From contig NZ_VUNG01000006.1 of the NCBI RefSeq assembly GCF_009695775.1, positions 62,001-126,000 of the forward strand: a stretch of 64,000 nucleotides of DNA, given 5' to 3'. Positions 1 to 9,221 of this stretch are shown piece after piece. The stretch comes from Hallella mizrahii. Lineage in GTDB: Bacteria; Bacteroidota; Bacteroidia; Bacteroidales; Bacteroidaceae. The number at the start of each line of letters is the position of its first letter. The first letter of the stretch is position 1. Made by a program: the position numbers and the translations under genes. The notes below the pieces were generated by a model. It made no database searches. It was not told where the DNA came from and worked only from the letters and a program-made list of their open reading frames with translations.

Positions 1-1692
1 CGGGGCAGACTGAGTTGCCGGTTGCTGCTGTGGACGTTTTTTCGACTTGGGTCTGTTGCCTTGTGCACCCTTCTTTCTGTAGTCCTGTGCATTGCCGTTT
101 TGCGGATTGCGACCCTCGTCCTTCTGGCCACGCTGCCGGCGGTTGTTGCGTTTGCGTTCCTGAGCCTGACGCTCCTCGCCGCCACGGTTTCCGCCATTGC
201 GTGTCTCGTTGTTGCGTTCGTTGCCGTTGCGACTGTTGTCATTGCGGCTGTCGGCGTTGCGGCTGTCCGTGTTGCGGTTGTTGCGGTTGCCCTTGTTGAG
301 GGTCTGCTCGTTGTCAGCTCTGCTGTCGGTCATCGGGTTTTGCTCATTGGTCTGCACCTCCGCATTGTTGCGGTTGCCACGCTGCCGGCGGTTGTTACGA
401 CGGCCGTCGCCCTGTACGCCCTGTGCGCCCTGCTGGTTCTGTGCATTGCGGTTGGCACGCTTGGTGTCTTTGTGTGCAGTATGATCCCGGTCTTTGCGTC
501 GACGGCTCTTCGCCGAAGTCTTGCCATCGCGTTTTGATATCGTGTACTCCGGACCTTCGCCGCATCCTTCGGGCAACGGGTTTTTCTTGATGTCCTTGTC
601 GAGGAACTTCTCTATCTGATGGAAGGCATACATGTCGTCTTCGTTGACCAGCGTGATCGCAACACCGTCGCGGTCAGCGCGTGCCGTACGGCCGATGCGA
701 TGGACATAGTCTTCGGCATCGTGGGGAACGTCGTAGTTGATCACCATGGCGATGTCATCGATGTCAATGCCGCGTGCCAGGATGTCCGTAGCCACCAAGA
801 CGTCGATCTGTCCGCTCTTGAACTTGAACATCATATCGTCGCGCTCTGCCTGATCAAGATCAGAGTGCATCTCACCGCTGTTGATATGCAGACGGGTGAG
901 TGCCTGGTTGATGTGCTTGACCTTTTGCTTGCTTCCCGAGAAGATGATGACGCGCTTGAGGTCACCGGCCTTGAAGATGTCCTCAATGATTTTGAGTTTC
1001 TGTGTTTCATAACAGATATAGGCGCTCTGCTGAATCTTCTCCGCAGGCTTGCTCACAGCCAGTTTCACCTCCACAGGATCCTTCAGAAGGCTCTGCGCCA
1101 GCTTTTCGATGTCCTTAGGCATCGTAGCTGAGAACATGATCGTCTGGCAAGTCTTGGGCAGCTGTGAGGCAATCTTCATGATGTCGTCAGAGAATCCCAT
1201 GTCGAGCATACGGTCGGCCTCGTCGAGTACGAAAAAGCTTACCTTGCTCAGATCGACGTTGCCCAAGCTGATGTGGGAGATGAGTCGTCCCGGTGTGGCA
1301 ATGACCACGTCGACTCCCGACTTCATACTCTTAAGCTCCTGGTCGTAGCGGTTGCCGTCATTGCCGCCGTAGACAGCTACACTGCTCACGTCAGGTGTAT
1401 AATAGGCAAAGCCCTGCATGGCCTGGTCGATCTGCTGGGCGAGCTCGCGTGTGGGCGACATGATGACGCAATTGACGGCATTGTCAGGGTATCCGCCGTC
1501 GTCGAGTTTGGAAAGGATCGGCAGCAGGTAGGCTGCTGTCTTGCCGGTTCCGGTCTGTGCCACGCCAAGCACGTCGCGTCCGCTGAGGATTTCGGGTATA
1601 CACTTCTCCTGCACAGGCGTGCACTCCTCGAAGCGCATGTCGTAGAGAGCGTCAAGGACGTTATCGCTTAAGTCTAATTCTTCAAATCTCAT
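1..1692 (-). CDS. DEAD-box ATP-dependent RNA helicase (3' end outside window)
   Basis: Superfamily 2 RNA helicase that remodels RNA duplexes using ATP. Reading from ATG at 1692, 564 codons are in the window and the frame runs off the left edge. Visible motifs: Q-motif glutamine near residue 28, Walker A AQTGTGKT at 45-52, PTREL near 80, ATPGR near 132, DEAD at 157-160, SAT at 188-190, ATDILARGID near 301 and HRIGRTAR at 331-338. After about residue 375 the protein becomes a low-complexity tail of at least 180 residues, rich in Asn, Arg, Gly and Gln, as in RhlE/CsdA-like cold-shock helicases where such tails bind RNA. Which paralogue (rhlE, deaD) cannot be told from sequence alone. No clear TAnnTTTG promoter was found upstream. 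Confidence 0.95.
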   Translation of the reverse strand, partial: MRFEELDLSDNVLDALYDMRFEECTPVQEKCIPEILSGRDVLGVAQTGTGKTAAYLLPILSKLDDGGYPDNAVNCVIMSPTRELAQQIDQAMQGFAYYTPDVSSVAVYGGNDGNRYDQELKSMKSGVDVVIATPGRLISHISLGNVDLSKVSFFVLDEADRMLDMGFSDDIMKIASQLPKTCQTIMFSATMPKDIEKLAQSLLKDPVEVKLAVSKPAEKIQQSAYICYETQKLKIIEDIFKAGDLKRVIIFSGSKQKVKHINQALTRLHINSGEMHSDLDQAERDDMMFKFKSGQIDVLVATDILARGIDIDDIAMVINYDVPHDAEDYVHRIGRTARADRDGVAITLVNEDDMYAFHQIEKFLDKDIKKNPLPEGCGEGPEYTISKRDGKTSAKSRRRKDRDHTAHKDTKRANRNAQNQQGAQGVQGDGRRNNRRQRGNRNNAEVQTNEQNPMTDSRADNEQTLNKGNRNNRNTDSRNADSRNDNSRNGNERNNETRNGGNRGGEERQAQERKRNNRRQRGQKDEGRNPQNGNAQDYRKKGAQGNRPKSKKRPQQQPATQSAP

Positions 1693-1715
1693 TATATATG
1701 CTTCTTTTTATCGTT

Positions 1716-1732
1716 TAATATAAATAAGGTGT
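1716..1732 (+). repeat. Copy of recurrent TATAWAATAAGGTGT-type motif
   Basis: The plus strand reads TAATATAAATAAGGTGT, in the leader upstream of the helicase gene (which runs on the other strand). It overlaps a small inverted repeat, AAGGTG-TAT-CACCTT. One of about nine similar copies in the window. Confidence 0.45.
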
Positions 1733-1801
1733 ATCACCTTACATGTTATTCTGAACAGTCTGTTATATATTATTTATGATTTATACACTATACATTACTC
1801 A

Positions 1802-3085
1802 TCAATTCGGTGCCTGGCGATAACAGATCAGTGCGATGACGATGAAGATCAGATTGGGCATCCATGCGGCCAGGACGGGCGGGAAGCCCGCGTTGACGGC
1901 AAAAGAGGCCGACACTGTCTGCAGCATGATGTAGGTAAAGCTCAGTGCCAGACCGATACCTAAGTACATGCCCATGCCGCCTTTGCGTTTTCTGGCGGAA
2001 AGCGAGGCACCGATGATCGTCAGGATGAACGAGGCAAAGGACGAGGCGATACGTTTGTGATATTCCACCTCGTACTGCACCACATTGCCCGAACCGCGAT
2101 TGATCTGTTTGGAGATGTAGTCTCGCAGTGCCGGCGAGGTGAAAGTCTCCTGCTGTCCTTTGGAATAGACGAGATCCATCGGTTCCATCTGTATGATCGT
2201 GTCCTTGGTCGCACCGGTGGTAATGTGCTCGCGCAAGCCCTTGAGCTGGCGGATCTTCCAGTTGCTAAGCTTCCAATGGAACTTGCTGTCAGAGATGGTG
2301 TCGTACTGCACCGTCATAGCGGTGAGGTGAGAGATGAGCTTCTTGTCCTTGAAACGGTCGAGACAGAAGCCATAGCCCTGCTTTTGCGTATCGTCGTAGT
2401 GCTGGATGTAGGCGATTACACCCGGCCCCACCTGCAACTGTACATTGTCGGCGGCGGTCTGCTTCTTCTTGTTCTTGTACATCGTCTCGAAGTTCTGACG
2501 TATCACGGTACCGTGGGGTATGACATAAGCCGAGAGATAGTACGACAGTCCCGCCAGCAGCACACACGTGAACATGTAGGGTCTGAGCAGCCGCTTGAAC
2601 GAGATGCCCGTGGCCAACATGGCGATGATCTCGGAGTTGCCGGCCATCTTCGACGTGAAGAAGATCACGGCAATGAAGACAAACAACGCACTGAAGAGGT
2701 TGGCGAAGTAGGGGATGAAGTTGGCATAATAGTCAAAGACGATGGCCCGCAACGGTGCATGATACTGGGTAAACTTCGCCAGGTTCTCATTGACATCAAA
2801 GACAATGGAGATGGAGATGATCAGTGCGATGGAGAAGAAATAGGTGCCGATGAACTTGCGGATGATATACCAGTCGATCTTCTTGATATATCTGAAGGGA
2901 TTGATATACTTCAATACCCGGAGGAAACGGAAGAGATGTCCGATCCACTTCAATATACGTTGCAGCAAACGGGTGTGGCGGGCTATCCAGCCAAAGCCTT
3001 TGTGCAGCCACGCCGGATGTCGGCTCATCCAGCGTGCTGCCTTGTAGCGTCGGCGGTGCTTGCGTATCTTGCTAAAACTTTTCAT
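1802..3085 (-). CDS. LptF/LptG family lipopolysaccharide export permease
   Basis: Inner-membrane permease of the LptBFG transporter that extracts lipopolysaccharide and passes it to the periplasmic bridge. The start is placed at ATG 3085 (MKSFSKIRKH), 11 bp after the tgt stop; the longer in-frame option would lie inside tgt. The family body begins around residue 67 (KKIDWYIIRKFIGTYF) with the usual N-terminal membrane segments, a central soluble periplasmic domain and C-terminal membrane segments (IGASLSARKRKGG, then ALSFTYIMLQTVSASF). The first 65 residues are an unusual basic, Trp/His/Arg-rich extension. It is the last gene of a lon-tgt-lptF/G transcription unit. Whether it is LptF or LptG cannot be decided. 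Confidence 0.88.
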   Translation of the reverse strand: MKSFSKIRKHRRRYKAARWMSRHPAWLHKGFGWIARHTRLLQRILKWIGHLFRFLRVLKYINPFRYIKKIDWYIIRKFIGTYFFSIALIISISIVFDVNENLAKFTQYHAPLRAIVFDYYANFIPYFANLFSALFVFIAVIFFTSKMAGNSEIIAMLATGISFKRLLRPYMFTCVLLAGLSYYLSAYVIPHGTVIRQNFETMYKNKKKQTAADNVQLQVGPGVIAYIQHYDDTQKQGYGFCLDRFKDKKLISHLTAMTVQYDTISDSKFHWKLSNWKIRQLKGLREHITTGATKDTIIQMEPMDLVYSKGQQETFTSPALRDYISKQINRGSGNVVQYEVEYHKRIASSFASFILTIIGASLSARKRKGGMGMYLGIGLALSFTYIMLQTVSASFAVNAGFPPVLAAWMPNLIFIVIALICYRQAPN

Positions 3086-3096
3086 GGTTGCGATAA

Positions 3097-4224
3097 TCAA
3101 ATTCTTCTGCCCAGCTGGTCTATTACTGACCGCTTCCACTGCACAAAGTCGCCCTGCTCGATATGCTGACGGGCATCGGTGACAAGACGGAGATAGAAAG
3201 CCAGATTGTGGATGCTGGCTATCTGCATGGCCAACAACTCGCCGGCCTTGAACAGATGGTGGAGATAAGCCTTGGTATAGACTCTGTCCGTCTCACAGCC
3301 GTCCGGATCGATAGGGGAGAAGTCCATCTCCCATTTCTTGTTGCGCATGTTCATGGTGCCTTCATAAGTGAAGAGCATGGCATTGCGGCCGTTGCGCGTC
3401 GGCATGACACAGTCGAACATGTCCACACCGCGCTCTATGGCCTCAAGGATGTTTTGTGGTGTTCCTACGCCCATGAGATAGCGGGGCTTGTCCTTGGGCA
3501 GGATTTCGTTGACCACCTCGATCATCTCATACATCACCTCGGTAGGCTCGCCGACAGCCAGTCCGCCAATGGCGTTGCCGTCAGCATCCTTGTCAGCAAC
3601 AAACTTCGCGGCTTCCTGGCGCAGGTCTTTATACGTACAGCCCTGCACGATCGGGAAGAGGCTCTGGTGATAGCCATAGAGGGGCTCGGTCTCGTTGAAC
3701 CGCTTGATGCACCGGTCGAGCCAGCGCTGTGTCATGGCGAGACTCTTCTTGGCATAAGCATAGTCGCTTTGGCCGGGAGGGCACTCGTCGAGTGCCATCA
3801 TGATGTCGGCGCCGATGACACGCTCGGTGTCCATCACGTTCTCAGGAGTAAAGAAGTGCTTGGAGCCGTCGATATGCGAGCGAAACTCACAGCCTTCCTC
3901 TCTGAGTTTGCGAATGCCCGTCAGCGAGAACACTTGGAAGCCGCCGCTGTCGGTCAGGATGGGGCGCTCCCATCCATTGAAGCCGTGCAGTCCGCCTGCG
4001 GCACGCAGCACTTCCAGCCCCGGACGAAGGTAGAGATGATAGGTGTTGCCCAAGATGATCTGTGCCTTGACCTGTTCGCGAAGCTCACGAAAGTGCACAC
4101 CTTTGACCGAGCCACACGTTCCCACGGGCATGAAGATCGGGGTCTTGATCTGTCCGTGGTCCGTGGTGATGAGTCCAGTACGTGCGTCACTGGCGTTGTC
4201 GGTATGTTGAAGTTCAAATGTCAT
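3097..4224 (-). CDS. tgt: tRNA-guanine(34) transglycosylase (queuine tRNA-ribosyltransferase)
   Basis: Exchanges guanine 34 of tRNA(Asp, Asn, His, Tyr) for the queuosine precursor preQ1. 375 residues, normal for the family. ILTDSGGFQVFSL near residue 90 carries the general acid/base aspartate, and MPTRNGRNAML and GVGTPQNILEAIERGVDMFDC are typical family blocks. The C-terminal zinc site is atypical: where most bacterial enzymes have CxCxxC, this one has D308-x-C310-xx-D313, although the later histidine in SIHNL (about 339) is kept. The start lies 8 bp after the lon stop, so the genes are probably cotranscribed. queA, the next pathway step, is at the far right of the window. Confidence 0.96.
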   Translation of the reverse strand: MTFELQHTDNASDARTGLITTDHGQIKTPIFMPVGTCGSVKGVHFRELREQVKAQIILGNTYHLYLRPGLEVLRAAGGLHGFNGWERPILTDSGGFQVFSLTGIRKLREEGCEFRSHIDGSKHFFTPENVMDTERVIGADIMMALDECPPGQSDYAYAKKSLAMTQRWLDRCIKRFNETEPLYGYHQSLFPIVQGCTYKDLRQEAAKFVADKDADGNAIGGLAVGEPTEVMYEMIEVVNEILPKDKPRYLMGVGTPQNILEAIERGVDMFDCVMPTRNGRNAMLFTYEGTMNMRNKKWEMDFSPIDPDGCETDRVYTKAYLHHLFKAGELLAMQIASIHNLAFYLRLVTDARQHIEQGDFVQWKRSVIDQLGRRI

Positions 4225-4232
4225 ACTGATGT

Positions 4233-6725
4233 TTATTCGTCTTTCTTCTTGTTGTTGCTGTCGCCGTCTTCCTCGGGGATGGACAGGTCGACGGGGTTGG
4301 CCACGATCTCGTCGGTGAGGGCGAAGTCCCAGACATCCTGTACGTTCTCGACATAGTGGAACGCTACGCCCTTGCGATACTTCTCGGGAATCTCCTCAAT
4401 GTCTTTCTTGTTGTCGCGGCACATGACGATGTCGGTGATGCCGGCACGTTTGGCAGCGAGGATTTTCTCTTTGATGCCACCCACGGGCAGCACTTTTCCA
4501 CGCAGCGTGATTTCGCCCGTCATGGCAGTGTTCTTGCGTACCTTGCGCTGAGTGACGGCCGATGCGATCGACGTGGCAATGGTGATACCGGCCGAGGGGC
4601 CGTCCTTCGGCGTAGCGCCTTCGGGCACATGGATATGGATATTCCAGTTGTCAAAGATGCGATAGTCTATGTTCAGCGTGTCGCAATGAGCTTTGACATA
4701 TTGCAGGGCGATGATGGCACTTTCCTTCATCACGTCGCCAAGGTTACCCGTCAGCGTGAGCTTGCCACCCTTGCCTTTGGACAGAGAGGTCTCGATGAAA
4801 AGAATCTCACCGCCCACGCTTGTCCAGGCCAGTCCCGTGACGACACCGGCATAGTCGTTGCCCTGGTAGATGTCGCGGTAAAAAGGTGGATTGCCCAGCA
4901 GTTCCTGCAGAGCGGCTGGAGTGATGGTGGTATATTCGAGCTTACCGTCCATGGCCTTTTTGAAGGCCAGTTTGCGCAGTGCCTTGTTGATCTGCTTTTC
5001 CAGCTGTCGCACGCCACTTTCCCGGGTATACGACTCGATAATTTTCTCCAGTGCCTGCTTGGTGAACTTCACCGGCGGGTCGATGGTGTCAAGGCCCGTA
5101 TTCTTCAGTTCGCGCGGTACCAGATGGCGCTTGGCAATCTCTGTCTTTTCCTCCGTGATGTAGCCCGACACCTCAATGATCTCCATACGGTCGAGCAGCG
5201 GGCGTGGGATCGTATTGAGGTCGTTGGCAGTGGCAATGAACAGCACCTTGGAGAGATCGTAGTCTACATCCAGGAAGTTGTCGTGGAAGGCATTGTTCTG
5301 CTCAGGATCGAGCACCTCCAGAAGGGCTGATGCCGGGTCGCCGTTGATGGTATTCTGGGTCACTTTGTCGATCTCGTCGAGAATAAACACGGGGTTGGAT
5401 GAACCTGCTTTCTGAATGCTTTTGATGATACGACCGGGCATGGCACCGACATACGTACGGCGGTGACCACGGATCTCACTCTCGTCGTGGAGTCCGCCCA
5501 GTGACATGCGCACGTACTTCCGCTTCATGGCTGCCGCAATGCTCTTGCCCAACGAGGTCTTGCCGACTCCCGGTGGACCGTAGAGACAGATGATCGGCGA
5601 CTTCAAGTCACCGCGCAACTGCAGCACAGCGAGGTATTCCAGAATGCGCTCCTTGACCTTTTCCATGCCATAGTGGTCGTGGTCGAGGATGCGACGGGCA
5701 CGTTTCAGGTCGAGGTTATCCTCGGTATATTCACCCCAGGGCAGGCCTACGAGCTGCTCAAGATAGTTGACCTGCACACTGTATTCCGGACTTTGTGGGT
5801 TCAACATGTCGAGTTTGTCAAGCTCCTTTTTGAAGAGTTTGGCCACCTCGGCGGACCATTTCTTGTTCTTGGCTTTCTCCTCCAGCTCATGCTTCTCAGT
5901 AGAACCGCCGTCTGAGCCAAGCTCTTCGCGGATGTTCTTCATCTGCTGCTGCAGGAAGTATTCCTTTTGCTGCTCGTCCAGATCCATATGTGTCTTTTGA
6001 CGGATCTGGTTCTTCAGCTCATTGAGCTGGATATCGCGGTTCTCCAGTTTCAGCACTTCCACAAGTCGCTGAAAGACATCATTGACCTGCAACAATTTGA
6101 TTTTGTCTCGCACAGAGAACGGCAGGTTGGTACATGCATAGTTGATACGCATGGTGTCGTCCCTCAAATTGTTCATCGGCACCGATAAGTCATCAGGAAT
6201 CTCATCACTGACATGGACGAGTCTCTCTGTGGTAGATTGCAAATCAGCTATCAGGGTCTTATACTCGTCTTTATGTTTTTCCTTGTTATCAGGATAATGT
6301 TCGGGAATACCCTTCACAATACCCGTATAATAGGGTTTGTAGCTTGTGATCTTTTCAAGTTCACACCGTCCGAGTGCCTGAAAGATGGCTGTGATGTTAT
6401 CGGCTGCCGGCAACTCGATCATCTTCACCAATCGCGCATAGACTCCGATATTGTAGAGATCTGACAATTTGGGCGAGTCGACATCGGCTTCACGCTGACA
6501 GAAAATGGCACAAATTGTACCATCATTGGCCTTGTCAAGCATTCTGGCCAAATTGAGACTGGTTTTTCTTCCTAACAGTATGGGCACCATAACACCAGGA
6601 AAGAGCACCATGTTGCGCGTCGCCAGCAGGGGTACTTCGTCCGGGGCTTGGGTGTAGAAGATGTTAGTGGTGTCGCCTTCGAAGTCAGCGAACATCTGGA
6701 TGGTTGTATTTTGATTCTTATTCAT
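4233..6725 (-). CDS. lon: ATP-dependent Lon protease
   Basis: Cytoplasmic AAA+ serine protease that degrades misfolded and regulatory proteins. Domains in order: N-terminal LON substrate domain, coiled middle, AAA+ module with Walker [10 protein letters not shown] near residue 382, and protease domain with catalytic Ser in DGPSAG (about 708) and Lys in GGIKEKIL (about 751), the standard 43-residue spacing. The start is set at ATG 6725 (MNKNQNTT), giving 830 residues. The upstream in-frame TTG at 6785 lies inside the -7 promoter box TAACTTTG and so cannot be the start, and AAGGA sits about 12 nt before the chosen ATG. First gene of lon-tgt-lptF/G. Confidence 0.97.
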   Translation of the reverse strand: MNKNQNTTIQMFADFEGDTTNIFYTQAPDEVPLLATRNMVLFPGVMVPILLGRKTSLNLARMLDKANDGTICAIFCQREADVDSPKLSDLYNIGVYARLVKMIELPAADNITAIFQALGRCELEKITSYKPYYTGIVKGIPEHYPDNKEKHKDEYKTLIADLQSTTERLVHVSDEIPDDLSVPMNNLRDDTMRINYACTNLPFSVRDKIKLLQVNDVFQRLVEVLKLENRDIQLNELKNQIRQKTHMDLDEQQKEYFLQQQMKNIREELGSDGGSTEKHELEEKAKNKKWSAEVAKLFKKELDKLDMLNPQSPEYSVQVNYLEQLVGLPWGEYTEDNLDLKRARRILDHDHYGMEKVKERILEYLAVLQLRGDLKSPIICLYGPPGVGKTSLGKSIAAAMKRKYVRMSLGGLHDESEIRGHRRTYVGAMPGRIIKSIQKAGSSNPVFILDEIDKVTQNTINGDPASALLEVLDPEQNNAFHDNFLDVDYDLSKVLFIATANDLNTIPRPLLDRMEIIEVSGYITEEKTEIAKRHLVPRELKNTGLDTIDPPVKFTKQALEKIIESYTRESGVRQLEKQINKALRKLAFKKAMDGKLEYTTITPAALQELLGNPPFYRDIYQGNDYAGVVTGLAWTSVGGEILFIETSLSKGKGGKLTLTGNLGDVMKESAIIALQYVKAHCDTLNIDYRIFDNWNIHIHVPEGATPKDGPSAGITIATSIASAVTQRKVRKNTAMTGEITLRGKVLPVGGIKEKILAAKRAGITDIVMCRDNKKDIEEIPEKYRKGVAFHYVENVQDVWDFALTDEIVANPVDLSIPEEDGDSNNKKKDE

Positions 6726-6782
6726 GAATATTTTGTTCCTTGTTTCAAGCTGTATGAAGGATTGTCTACTACTTTTAATTTG

Positions 6783-6790
6783 CAAAGTTA
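6783..6790 (-). promoter_or_regulatory. Bacteroidetes-type -7 box of lon
   Basis: Minus strand reads TAACTTTGCA, matching the TAnnTTTG -7 element, about 58 nt before the lon ATG. The -33 TTTG element is weak. Confidence 0.65.
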
Positions 6791-6919
6791 CAAAAATTAT
6801 ACCATATAGATTGAGTCTATTGGATAAAAAACACTAAACTGAGACAAACATTTGACCAACAATCAGCTAACAATCGTCTTTTCAGCAAAATAATTCGCTT
6901 AATTAAGCGTTTAAGCATT

Positions 6920-7636
6920 ATGAGTCATAAAGAAAAAGAAGGGTTTCAGTTCCGACAGTTTTTCGTAGGACAACAACACTGTGCCATGAAGGTAGGTACA
7001 GACGGTGTGTTGTTGGGTGCATGGGCTAAAGGAGGAACACATATCCTTGACATCGGGACAGGAACGGGCGTCGTCGCGCTGATGATGGCACAGCGGTTTC
7101 CGTCCGCCAACATCGATGCCATTGAAATCGACCGTGAGGCGGCCGGGCAGGCGGCTGACAATGTGAGGTGCTCTCCTTTCGCTGACAGAGTCACCGTGAC
7201 ACACGCGGCTCTGCAAGATTTCCGTCCGTCAAGGTCTTACGACAGCATTGTCTGCAATCCTCCTTATTTTCTCAACAGTCTGAAAGCGCCGGAGGCTTCT
7301 CGCGCGATGGCACGTCATGCGGGGGAGAAGAGCCTGACGTTTCGGGACATCTTTGCTTTTGCAAAGGTATACGCTACCGATTCCGCTACTGTCAATGTTG
7401 TTGCTCCGACGCTCTCTCTGGAGGCTTTGGAGACTGAAGCTTATCTGCTGGGATTCAGAAAAGCCCATGAACTGCTATTGCGAACGACGCCACGAAAACT
7501 CCCCTCACGTGTGCTGGTCTCCTTCAGCCGCTCATTCCACAGTCCTTCCGAGCACTCCGAGCAGTGTCTGATGAATGCCGACGGCAGCAGAAGTGCCTGG
7601 TATCAACAGCTCACCGCAGACTTCTATGTCAAATAG
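6920..7636 (+). CDS. trmN: tRNA1(Val) (adenine(37)-N6)-methyltransferase, TrmN6/YfiC family
   Basis: SAM-dependent methyltransferase. The class I SAM-binding loop is LDIGTGTGVV at residues 43-52 and the N6-adenine catalytic motif is NPPYF at 113-117. The N-terminal FQFRQFFVGQQHCAMKVGTD is characteristic of the YfiC/TrmN6 group, which modifies A37 of tRNA1(Val). The length, 238 residues, matches the family. Divergent from lon, with about 190 bp between the starts; no convincing promoter box was seen. The tRNA substrate is by family analogy only. Confidence 0.88.
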   Translation: MSHKEKEGFQFRQFFVGQQHCAMKVGTDGVLLGAWAKGGTHILDIGTGTGVVALMMAQRFPSANIDAIEIDREAAGQAADNVRCSPFADRVTVTHAALQDFRPSRSYDSIVCNPPYFLNSLKAPEASRAMARHAGEKSLTFRDIFAFAKVYATDSATVNVVAPTLSLEALETEAYLLGFRKAHELLLRTTPRKLPSRVLVSFSRSFHSPSEHSEQCLMNADGSRSAWYQQLTADFYVK

Positions 7637-7705
7637 AGTCTCTTTTTGAGAATAGGGAATCTACTACATAAAATAAATACAGCTCATGTACGGGAGAATT
7701 CTCAC

Positions 7706-7723
7706 CTATATATAATAAGGTGT
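7706..7723 (+). repeat. Copy of recurrent CTATATATAATAAGGTGT motif
   Basis: Full-length copy of the motif, 70 bp downstream of trmN. An upstream CACCT makes it a short inverted repeat, CACCT-atatataata-AGGTG. Confidence 0.55.
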
Positions 7724-7956
7724 AGCGCCAACTGTTCTGCAAAAGAACTTTGAGGTTACCTTTTTACCCCCAGAATTTGAAAATTGAGAAAATTCTATCG
7801 GCTGGAATTAAAAAGGATTATTAGAACGAAAGTGTCTTTGCGGCTTATGTCCTCAAATTCTTATCAATTCACCAAGATGTACATGAAATTCTCTCATTCT
7901 CAAATTCTTGAGAACAAAGAATCTTTTAGGGAATACGACTCTTGAAGCATTTTACT

Positions 7957-7977
7957 CCCCTCTCCTTGGGAGAGGGG
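7957..7977. terminator. GC-rich hairpin between convergent genes
   Basis: Perfect 9-bp stem CCCCTCTCC-ttg-GGAGAGGGG followed by TAAGGGGGTGAGGCT. It lies between the convergent trmN and lipid kinase genes. There is no T-run, so it may be a REP-like palindrome as much as a terminator. Confidence 0.4.
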
Positions 7978-8012
7978 TAAGGGGGTGAGGCTGGGGTGGG
8001 GTGAGGCTCCAG

Positions 8013-9059
8013 TTATTTAATATTATTGATCGTCTTCCCAAATTTCTTTTGCAACAGTTTTGTCAATGCGATACCTCTGCGCGTCTGCTTGACGAGATCG
8101 TCGTGAAGCCCCGAGAGGTCATTAAAGAGATCTGCCGCACTCGATTGCAGGAGATTGGGGCTGCGCAAGCGTTTGTCGCCATTGGGGTTGACGATGATGC
8201 GGATGCCTTTTTCCTCGACATGCACATCAATGTCCTTGCCTGTCATCGCCGGATCGCCATCGTAGTGAATCACGCCGGGCTCCTCACGGTGAATGGTGAG
8301 GTGTTTGGTGCGAAAAGTCTTGATGCGAGAGCTTTTGTTGAGCGTCTTGCTGAACATGTCGATAGCAATCTGCGGAGCCTCAATGACGTTGAAAGGCTCC
8401 ATGATCACCACGTCCATCAGTCCGTCGCTCATCGACGCTTGCGGAGCAATATAGGCGTTGTTGCCATATTGCGAGGCGTTGGCGCAGGTGATCAGAAAGG
8501 CTTTGTAGCTCTGCGTACCCGTGTCGTCTTTTAATATATAGGTCTCCGGCTTATATTTCAAGCCTTCCTCCAGCACTTTCTGCACGTAGGTCACCGGCCC
8601 ACGCTTTCCTGCTTCGGCGAACTTCTGGCTGACAAAAGCATCAAAGCCCATGCCACAGGTACAGAAAAACGGCATGTCGTTGATCACGCAGTAATCGAGA
8701 TCATGGATCACAAAGTCGTTGATGATGCCGAGGCTCTTCTTGATGTCGCGTGGTATGAGCAAGTGCCGGGCCAGTCCGTTTCCCGATCCGCAAGGGATGA
8801 TACCCAGTGCCGTACGGGTATGAACCAAGCTACGTGCCACCTCATTCACAGTACCGTCACCACCAACAGCCACCACAGCATCCACGCCGCGATCACTGGC
8901 TGCTTTGGCCAACGATGTGGCATCACCGGGACCTTGCGTCATTTGAATATCGATGTCAAACAAGTCATGATTAATGTTATGAGTAATAAACTCAGGAATA
9001 ACCCGTTTGCTCGTCGTCCCGGAAATGGGGTTGATGATGAACAGTATTTTCTTTTTCAT
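8013..9059 (-). CDS. Diacylglycerol/sphingoid-base kinase family lipid kinase (YegS/DgkB-like)
   Basis: Lipid kinase that would phosphorylate diacylglycerol or a long-chain base using ATP. The start is ATG 9059 (MKKKILFIINPISG), 348 residues; the longer open frame upstream has no family similarity. NPISGTTSKR near residue 10, the nucleotide loop GGDGT at 66-70 with NEVARSL after it, and PCGSGNGLARHL at 89-100 are the conserved catalytic-domain blocks. It is transcribed divergently from serine palmitoyltransferase across a 162 bp intergenic region, which suggests a sphinganine or ceramide-type substrate; that is inference from context. Diacylglycerol kinase is the alternative. Confidence 0.85.
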   Translation of the reverse strand: MKKKILFIINPISGTTSKRVIPEFITHNINHDLFDIDIQMTQGPGDATSLAKAASDRGVDAVVAVGGDGTVNEVARSLVHTRTALGIIPCGSGNGLARHLLIPRDIKKSLGIINDFVIHDLDYCVINDMPFFCTCGMGFDAFVSQKFAEAGKRGPVTYVQKVLEEGLKYKPETYILKDDTGTQSYKAFLITCANASQYGNNAYIAPQASMSDGLMDVVIMEPFNVIEAPQIAIDMFSKTLNKSSRIKTFRTKHLTIHREEPGVIHYDGDPAMTGKDIDVHVEEKGIRIIVNPNGDKRLRSPNLLQSSAADLFNDLSGLHDDLVKQTRRGIALTKLLQKKFGKTINNIK

Positions 9060-9167
9060 AAGGGCAAATTTATGTAATATAAATGAAATCAAAGAAGAAA
9101 AGATCAATAAAAATTGCAAAATCTGATGATTTCTGCGCAAAAAGCACTGATTGTGCCATAAATTTTG

Positions 9168-9175
9168 TAACTTTG
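9168..9175 (+). promoter_or_regulatory. -7 box upstream of serine palmitoyltransferase
   Basis: TAACTTTGCA, matching TAnnTTTG, about 47 nt before the ATG. A TTGTG at 9151 may be a degraded -33 element. Confidence 0.6.
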
Positions 9176-9221
9176 CAGCCTAAGTATAAACAACGTAGTG
9201 TTATCTACACCTATTTAAATA

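Larger units (their letters stand above)
7637..8012. other. Intergenic region with hairpins between convergent genes
   Basis: This 376 bp stretch holds no credible gene. It contains a copy of the TATATAATAAGGTGT motif (7706-7723) flanked by CACCT...AGGTG, a small inverted repeat TTCTCAAattcTTGAGAA near 7900, and a GC-rich hairpin (7957-7977) followed by GGGTGAGGCT repeated directly twice. Confidence 0.6.
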
